Shown in pieces: positions 59,527 through 64,000 of a stretch of DNA of 64,000 nucleotides. The notes under the pieces were generated by a model. That model saw only the letters and a list, made by a program, of their open reading frames with translations, did not search any database and had not been told where the DNA came from. A program made the position numbers and the translations under genes. Positions within the stretch are counted from its first letter, which is position 1; every line of letters starts with the position of its first letter. The DNA is taken from positions 1-64,000 of the forward strand of contig CAZKMA010000003.1 in assembly GCA_964553615.1 (NCBI GenBank). The letters run 5' to 3'. This DNA comes from DATKUC01 sp964553615 (lineage in GTDB: Bacteria; Spirochaetota; Spirochaetia; DSM-27196; DATKUC01).

Positions 59527-60848
59527 GTGGAAGGTACCGAAGCCCGGGCGCCGTACCAGTAACGGGGGCAGTGCACGCTGCCCGTCCAGGACAGCGCGGT
59601 GTGCGCCGCGGGTTCATCCGGATTGGTACGGGATTACTNNNNNNNNNNNNNNNNNNNNNNNNNNNNNNNNNNNNNNNNNNNNNNNNNNNNNNNNNNNNNN
59701 NNNNNNNNNNNNNNNNNNNNNNNNNNNNNNNNNNNNNNTACGCGCAGAGCGGCGGACTTGAACTGAGCGGCTCGCTCGGAAACGAGAACGTCCTCATCCA
59801 GAACGTGCAGGGCGGAGCGCCCGGCATGAGCGCAACGACTGGAGGAAAGGACGCTGCGCTCGGCGGCATAACCAGACTGACGCTCAACTTCGTCAACGCG
59901 AATCGGGACTATGCGAAAGTAGAAGGGAGCGTTGTCGCATCGCTCCTGTACGGTGCCTACGGAACAGCCTACAATGCGGCCCTCTCGCAGGCGTTCCCCC
60001 AGGCTCCAGGAATTGTGTCGCTTCTTGGTACCAACGGGGCAGCACTGAACGTTGATCTCCGCAAACTCTATCTCTCAATTTACACCCAGCTGCTTGATCT
60101 TTCGATTGGGAGACAAATCATCAACTTCGGTGTCGGTTCTCTTTTCTCGCCGATCGACGCATTCTCCCGACCCTCCCTCAGCGATCTCGACTATGCCCGC
60201 AACGGCAGCGACGTTGTGCGGGTTGAGGTTCCCTTCGGTGAGGTCTCGGGATTGGAAGCGGTGAGCACCGTGTCCGATTCGCGGAGCGGGCTTACCTCCG
60301 CAATGAAGGCATACACCAATATCGGGGATTACGATCTGGCTGCCGTGGGGCTGTATCGCGGCGCAGAAAACGAGGTCATCGCCGGAGTGGACTTCAAGGG
60401 CGATCTCCTGGTGGGCGTATACGGGGAGGCGGTTCAGCACTTCCTGCTGGACCCATGGAAGAGTTACTTCGAAGGCATGTTCGGTGTAGATTACTCGTTC
60501 AGCCGTACCCTGTTTCTTTCCGCAGAGTACTACTACAACGGAAACCCGGCTCTACCAGGGAGCCTGAGCCCGGCAGCAGTGGCCGCAGCCGGAAGAGTTT
60601 TTCTGAATCGGCACTACCTCTATGCCGCAGCCCGATATGTCCTGAACGACCTTATGAGTACGGGTGCCAGCGCGGTGTACGACATCTCCGCAGGCACCAT
60701 GCTTGCTACGATCCAGTACACCTACAATGTTGTGCAGAACGGTGATCTGCTTGCCTATGTACGCTACCTCACAGGAGATGTGCAAGGCGGGGCTACATCT
60801 CCCGGGGCGAGCCTTCTGTACGGCATTCAGTTTCGGGTGGTCTTCTAG
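59523..60848 (+). CDS. Outer-membrane beta-barrel protein (assembly gap in N-terminus)
   Basis: About 441 aa as drawn. The visible N-terminus is basic; the hydrophobic core of the signal peptide must lie in the 100-N gap, after which YAQSGGLELSGS resembles a cleavage site and mature start. The rest alternates amphipathic strands (LYLSIYTQLLDLSIGRQIINFG; YFEGMFGVDYSFSRTLFLSAEYYY) and ends with an aromatic C-terminus (GIQFRVVF), as needed for BAM insertion. It is the last gene of the operon and the probable outer-membrane receptor or channel of the ABC/LolA-like system. No homologue is recognised by name. Confidence 0.8.
   Translation: MSGRYRSPGAVPVTGAVHAARPGQRGVRRGFIRIGTGLXXXXXXXXXXXXXXXXXXXXXXXXXXXXXXXXXXYAQSGGLELSGSLGNENVLIQNVQGGAPGMSATTGGKDAALGGITRLTLNFVNANRDYAKVEGSVVASLLYGAYGTAYNAALSQAFPQAPGIVSLLGTNGAALNVDLRKLYLSIYTQLLDLSIGRQIINFGVGSLFSPIDAFSRPSLSDLDYARNGSDVVRVEVPFGEVSGLEAVSTVSDSRSGLTSAMKAYTNIGDYDLAAVGLYRGAENEVIAGVDFKGDLLVGVYGEAVQHFLLDPWKSYFEGMFGVDYSFSRTLFLSAEYYYNGNPALPGSLSPAAVAAAGRVFLNRHYLYAAARYVLNDLMSTGASAVYDISAGTMLATIQYTYNVVQNGDLLAYVRYLTGDVQGGATSPGASLLYGIQFRVVF
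59639..59738. other. Assembly gap (100 N)
   Basis: Exactly 100 N inside the signal-peptide region of the beta-barrel gene; true length unknown. The frame is open on both sides but continuity is not proven. Confidence 0.98.
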
Positions 60849-60916
60849 AACAAATCCGGGCCGGAGGCTTTCCGCGAATCGGCATGAACTGTATCTTCTG
60901 TACCAAGGAGTTCTTC

Positions 60917-61756
60917 ATGCCGGTTCAAACAACAACGGTTACTTATGGAAAAGAGGGAAAATACTCGGCCTACGTCGCAACACAGGAACGCGCCGAAGGC
61001 CCTCTTCCTGCCATTATTGTCATCCAGGAGATATGGGGTGTCGACTATCACATCGAGGAAGTCGCTCGCCGGTTCGCCGAAGCGGGATACGTAGCCCTGG
61101 CGCCGGACCTCTATTCGCGCAATCTGAGACGTCTTGACGGTCTGGATACGACGGCAATAGAGTCGGTCAAGTCGTTTCTCAACACAATACAGCCTGCAGA
61201 CTGGCACGACCGGGCCAAGATAGATGAGGCCATTTCCCGGCTACCCGCCGAGGAAGGCCGGAAAGTCGGCCAGACGCTCGGTCTCCTGTTTGGTGGCCAC
61301 GACACTGAAGCATATCGGGAGCAGCTCTCGGCCGCCGTCACCTATCTGAGTGAACAAAACAAAACAACAAAGGGCCAGCCAATCGGAGGAATCGGCTTCT
61401 GTATGGGCGGCGGATTGTCTGCGACCCTCGCCTCGTTGGACGATCGGGTGCGCGCCGCGGCGATCTTCTACGGCAGATCCCCGCAGGATGAGGTGTTGAA
61501 CGCGATCAAGTGTCCGGTAAAAGGGTTCTATGGCGAGCTCGATTCCGGAATTACCGGACAAGTTCCTGAGTTCGCGCAACGCATGAAGTCTGCCGGGAAG
61601 GACTTTTCCTTTCACATCTTCAAGGGCGCGCCGCACGCATTCTTCAACGATACGCGCCGTTCATATCATCCCGACGCTGCGCGGGTAGCCTTTGCACTCG
61701 TGCTTGATTTCTTCATGCGAAACCTCTCTCCAGCAGAAAAGGTCGTGCTGGGCTGA
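60917..61756 (+). CDS. Dienelactone hydrolase family protein
   Basis: 279 aa from the ATG at 60917, which has AAGGAG about 6 nt upstream; an ATG 33 nt earlier lacks this. Alpha/beta hydrolase of the DLH group: the conserved glutamate in IIVIQEIWGVDYH, nucleophile cysteine in GIGFCMGGGLSA, aspartate in FYGELDSGI and histidine in KGAPHAFFND. It is about 40 residues longer than classical DLH because of an insert after ALAPDLYSR (about 68-120). Substrate unknown; no aromatic-degradation genes are close by. Confidence 0.9.
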   Translation: MPVQTTTVTYGKEGKYSAYVATQERAEGPLPAIIVIQEIWGVDYHIEEVARRFAEAGYVALAPDLYSRNLRRLDGLDTTAIESVKSFLNTIQPADWHDRAKIDEAISRLPAEEGRKVGQTLGLLFGGHDTEAYREQLSAAVTYLSEQNKTTKGQPIGGIGFCMGGGLSATLASLDDRVRAAAIFYGRSPQDEVLNAIKCPVKGFYGELDSGITGQVPEFAQRMKSAGKDFSFHIFKGAPHAFFNDTRRSYHPDAARVAFALVLDFFMRNLSPAEKVVLG

Positions 61757-61765
61757 TTCTGAAGC

Positions 61766-61799
61766 ATCAACACGCTTCGTGATACTTCAAGAGGTTTCC
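61766..61799 (-). repeat. Dispersed palindromic repeat, copy 3
   Basis: On the minus strand GGAAACCTCT-TGAAGTATCA-n6-GTGTTGAT. It matches the copy at 1431-1465 and overlaps the kamA stop codon (61787-61789). Confidence 0.65.
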
Positions 61800-62779
61800 C
61801 TCGGATAGCGATATTCGCCGCCCTCGGGCCCGCGAAACACGTACCACTCCGCTTCGGTCCGAAGCAGTGAAGCTTCGACAGGGACCTTGCCGCCGCCGTC
61901 CGGCAGATCGACAGCATAGGTCGGAATGGCAATGCCGGACAGGCGGCTTCGAAGCTCCCGCATGAGCTCGATGCCGCGTTCGACGGGAACGCGGAAATGA
62001 GACGTCCCCGCCGCAAGATCGCCCTGGAAAAGGTAGTAGGGCTTTACCCCGGCCTGCACGAGTCCACGAAACAGCTGTTCGAGCGTATCAACACGGTCGT
62101 TGATACCCCGGAGGAGCACCGCCTGATTGAGCACCGGTATGCCCTCGGCCATGAACGTTTTGACTGCGTGCCGGAACTCGTCGGTGATCTCTCTTGGGTG
62201 ATTCGTGTGGATAATGGCCCAGACCGATCCGTGCCGGCCGAGGGTAGCCGCGAGCTGATGAGTTATCCGTGACGGAAGGACAACCGGCATGCGCGTGCAG
62301 AGCCGTATGATGTAGTCGGGGTTGATCGACTTTACCCGCGTAAGGATCTTGTCCAGCTCCGCATCCGGGAGCATCAGCGGATCCCCGCCTGAAAGGAGAA
62401 TTTCCTTGACGGCGGGGGTTCGCTGCAGATATCCACAGACGCGATCGAGCTGTTCTTCGGTTATGCGTCCTCCACCGTGGCCGGTAAAATGGCGCCGGAA
62501 GCAGTGACGGCAGTAGGTGGCGCACCGGTCGTTCACGAGCAGGAGAACGCGATCCCTGTAGTGGTGCACCAGTCGCTCTTCAACGAGATATCTCCTGTCG
62601 CCGATCGGATCCGGTGTCTCGACCGGGAGCGTCACGAGCTCTCCTTTGCGTGGAATGAACTGTGCGGCTATGGGATCGGTTTCCGGGTTCTCGGATTCTG
62701 CAAGTTGTGCATAGTACCTGCTGACACCGTAGGGAAGGCGAGTATCGGGGTCAATCCCGGAAAGAAATGAATCACTCAT
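61787..62779 (-). CDS. KamA-family radical SAM aminomutase
   Basis: 330 aa. The iron-sulfur cluster motif C-x3-C-x2-C is in CATYCRHCFRRH. The PLP lysine is kept in VDLPDGGGKVPV. Further family features are EILLSGGDPLML and NQAVLLRGIN. Full-size lysine 2,3-aminomutases are about 410 aa; this length is closer to the EF-P-modifying EpmB group, but no epmA or efp gene is in the window, so lysine or glutamate aminomutase activity is also possible. Its last codons and stop lie in a dispersed repeat. Confidence 0.9.
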   Translation of the reverse strand: MSDSFLSGIDPDTRLPYGVSRYYAQLAESENPETDPIAAQFIPRKGELVTLPVETPDPIGDRRYLVEERLVHHYRDRVLLLVNDRCATYCRHCFRRHFTGHGGGRITEEQLDRVCGYLQRTPAVKEILLSGGDPLMLPDAELDKILTRVKSINPDYIIRLCTRMPVVLPSRITHQLAATLGRHGSVWAIIHTNHPREITDEFRHAVKTFMAEGIPVLNQAVLLRGINDRVDTLEQLFRGLVQAGVKPYYLFQGDLAAGTSHFRVPVERGIELMRELRSRLSGIAIPTYAVDLPDGGGKVPVEASLLRTEAEWYVFRGPEGGEYRYPRETS

Positions 62780-62793
62780 TGGAGGCAGTATAT

Positions 62794-62825
62794 CAAAAAA
62801 AGCGGCATCAGAAGATGCCGCTTTT
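62794..62825 (-). terminator. Intrinsic terminator of gap
   Basis: A 12-bp perfect stem (AAAAGCGGCATC at 62798-62809, GATGCCGCTTTT at 62814-62825) with loop AGAA and a run of T on the minus strand, 38 nt after the gap stop codon and just before kamA. Confidence 0.9.
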
Positions 62826-62863
62826 CGCTTTCTCTCGGTTCGAGAGCGCTGTGTTCGCTATTG

Positions 62864-63928
62864 TTATTTCTTGCTGACCATATACTTCAGCAGGTCGACC
62901 ATTCGGTTCGAGAAACCCCACTCGTTGTCGTACCACGAGACGACCTTGAAGAACCGCTTCTCGCCCGGCAGATTGTTCTGCAGAGTTGCGAGCGAATCAT
63001 AGGTCGAAGAGGCCGAATTGTGGATGAAGTCGGAAGAGACGACCTCTTCCTCGGTATAATCCAGGATGCCCTTGAGGTAGTCGCGGGATGCTTTCTTCAG
63101 CAGCTTGTCGATCTCTTCGATCGAAGTGTCCTTCTCCGAACGGAAGGTCAGGTCTACAACTGAGACATCTGCGGTCGGTACCCGAAACGACATTCCGGTC
63201 ATCTTTCCATTCACCTGCGGGAGGACCTGTCCTACCGCCTTTGCCGCACCGGTACTGGACGGGATTGTGTTGACGGCAGCAGCCCGGCCGCCTCTCCAGT
63301 CTTTCTTGGACGGTCCGTCAACAATCTTCTGGGTCGCTGTGTAGGAATGGATGGTGGTCATGAGACCGGTTTCGATTCCGATTCCTTCCTTCAGAATGAC
63401 GTAGACAAGCGGCGCAAGACAGTTGGTTGTGCAGCTCGCGTTCGAAACGATATTGTGTTTCGCTGGATCATATTCCCAGTGGTTGACGCCGACCAGCAGG
63501 GTTTTCACATCGCCCTTTGCAGGTGCGCTGATGATTACCTTCTTTGCCCCGGCTTTCAGGTGTCCGGTTGCCTTGTCTGCGGTGGTAAAAAGGCCAGTTG
63601 ATTCAAGGACGTACTCGACGCCGAGATCCTTCCACGGAAGGTCCTCGAGACTTCTTGTTGCTCCAATACAGCGAATCTTGTTTCCGTTGACAACGAGAAC
63701 GTCATCTTCTTCCAGGCTGGGATTGCTCTTTTCTGATGAAATATCGGCCTTCATCTTGCCATGTACCGAATCATATTTGAGCTGATAGGCGAAGTATGCC
63801 GCATCGGTGGAAACATCCACAACACCGACGACTTCAAACTCCTTGCCGAGAAGACCTTGATCGACCAGAGACTGGAACACGAGTCTTCCAATTCTGCCAA
63901 AACCGTTAATTGCTATTTTTGTTGCCAT
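62864..63928 (-). CDS. gap: Glyceraldehyde-3-phosphate dehydrogenase
   Basis: 354 aa. Glycolytic NAD-dependent oxidation of glyceraldehyde 3-phosphate. Rossmann motif IAINGFGRIGRLVF, catalytic cysteine in SNASCTTNCLAPL, substrate loop SSTGAAKAVGQVLP and C-terminal SWYDNEWGFSNRM. It is slightly long (about 335 is usual) owing to an extra stretch near residues 60-85 (SSEKSNPSLEEDD), as in some spirochaete and Bacteroidetes enzymes. GGAGG precedes the ATG. Ends at a strong terminator, so it is monocistronic. Confidence 0.98.
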   Translation of the reverse strand: MATKIAINGFGRIGRLVFQSLVDQGLLGKEFEVVGVVDVSTDAAYFAYQLKYDSVHGKMKADISSEKSNPSLEEDDVLVVNGNKIRCIGATRSLEDLPWKDLGVEYVLESTGLFTTADKATGHLKAGAKKVIISAPAKGDVKTLLVGVNHWEYDPAKHNIVSNASCTTNCLAPLVYVILKEGIGIETGLMTTIHSYTATQKIVDGPSKKDWRGGRAAAVNTIPSSTGAAKAVGQVLPQVNGKMTGMSFRVPTADVSVVDLTFRSEKDTSIEEIDKLLKKASRDYLKGILDYTEEEVVSSDFIHNSASSTYDSLATLQNNLPGEKRFFKVVSWYDNEWGFSNRMVDLLKYMVSKK

Positions 63929-64000
63929 GGCAACCTCCGTACGAATCTATATTACATGGTCGATTGATACTTAGTTATACGAAAATCCTCCATTTTAGGC

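Overview
The window looks like chromosomal DNA of a spirochaete (Spirochaetota, probably a free-living Spirochaeta-like lineage), with medium-high GC by eye. The main reasons are archaeal/eukaryotic-type PheRS subunits (pheS/pheT), an HprK/HPr pair inside an rpoN-ntrYX cluster with no PTS permease nearby, a full Lpt export set, and lineage-specific envelope proteins. It is a draft assembly: two runs of exactly 100 N (27939-28038 and 59639-59738) interrupt genes.

Layout. 1-880: a minus-strand Hsp20 gene coupled to a 41-residue membrane protein, with an intrinsic terminator. 880-1566: gene-poor DNA holding two copies of a short dispersed palindromic repeat. 1567-6340: a degenerate YmdB-type protein and RseC, then (minus) cheR-cheB-lipB, then a bifunctional-nuclease-family gene. 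6396-22186: a long plus-strand run of ktrB-ktrA-PAS protein, pyrG, lptC-lptA-lptB, rpoN-hpf-hprK-ptsH, a DUF4390-like protein, ntrY-ntrX, lexA and holA; most neighbours overlap or nearly touch. 22222-24066: uvrC (minus). 24094-30279: a translationally coupled four-gene set (LamG/Fn3 exported protein, TPR protein, HDOD protein, metallo-beta-lactamase-fold hydrolase). Then tRNA-Ala(CGC), two unknown proteins, an archaeal-type ornithine cyclodeaminase-like gene overlapping pheS, and pheT.

37413-44445 is signalling-rich: a REC-HisKA_2 kinase, an unknown protein, a cyclic-nucleotide-binding/nucleoside-phosphorylase fusion, a hybrid kinase that has lost its catalytic residues, thrH and a DsrE-like protein. 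44446-49808 is a complete imuA-imuB-dnaE2 mutasome operon read leftward from a promoter whose spacer carries an 18-bp dyad. 49886-54324: a phosphodiester glycosidase-like lipoprotein, an MFS transporter, an aldo/keto reductase and an orphan TRAP solute-binding protein.

54385-60848 is the best candidate for an undescribed system. A promoter covered by two identical 14-bp palindromes precedes a tightly packed operon: multi-pass membrane protein, small winged-helix regulator, ABC ATPase, two FtsX-type permeases, a LolA-like periplasmic carrier and an outer-membrane beta-barrel. It reads as a self-regulated inner-to-outer-membrane transport route. The window ends with a dienelactone hydrolase, a KamA-family radical SAM enzyme and gap (GAPDH).

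Several genes have a good -10 hexamer only 4-9 nt before the start codon and no clear Shine-Dalgarno, so leaderless transcripts may be common here.
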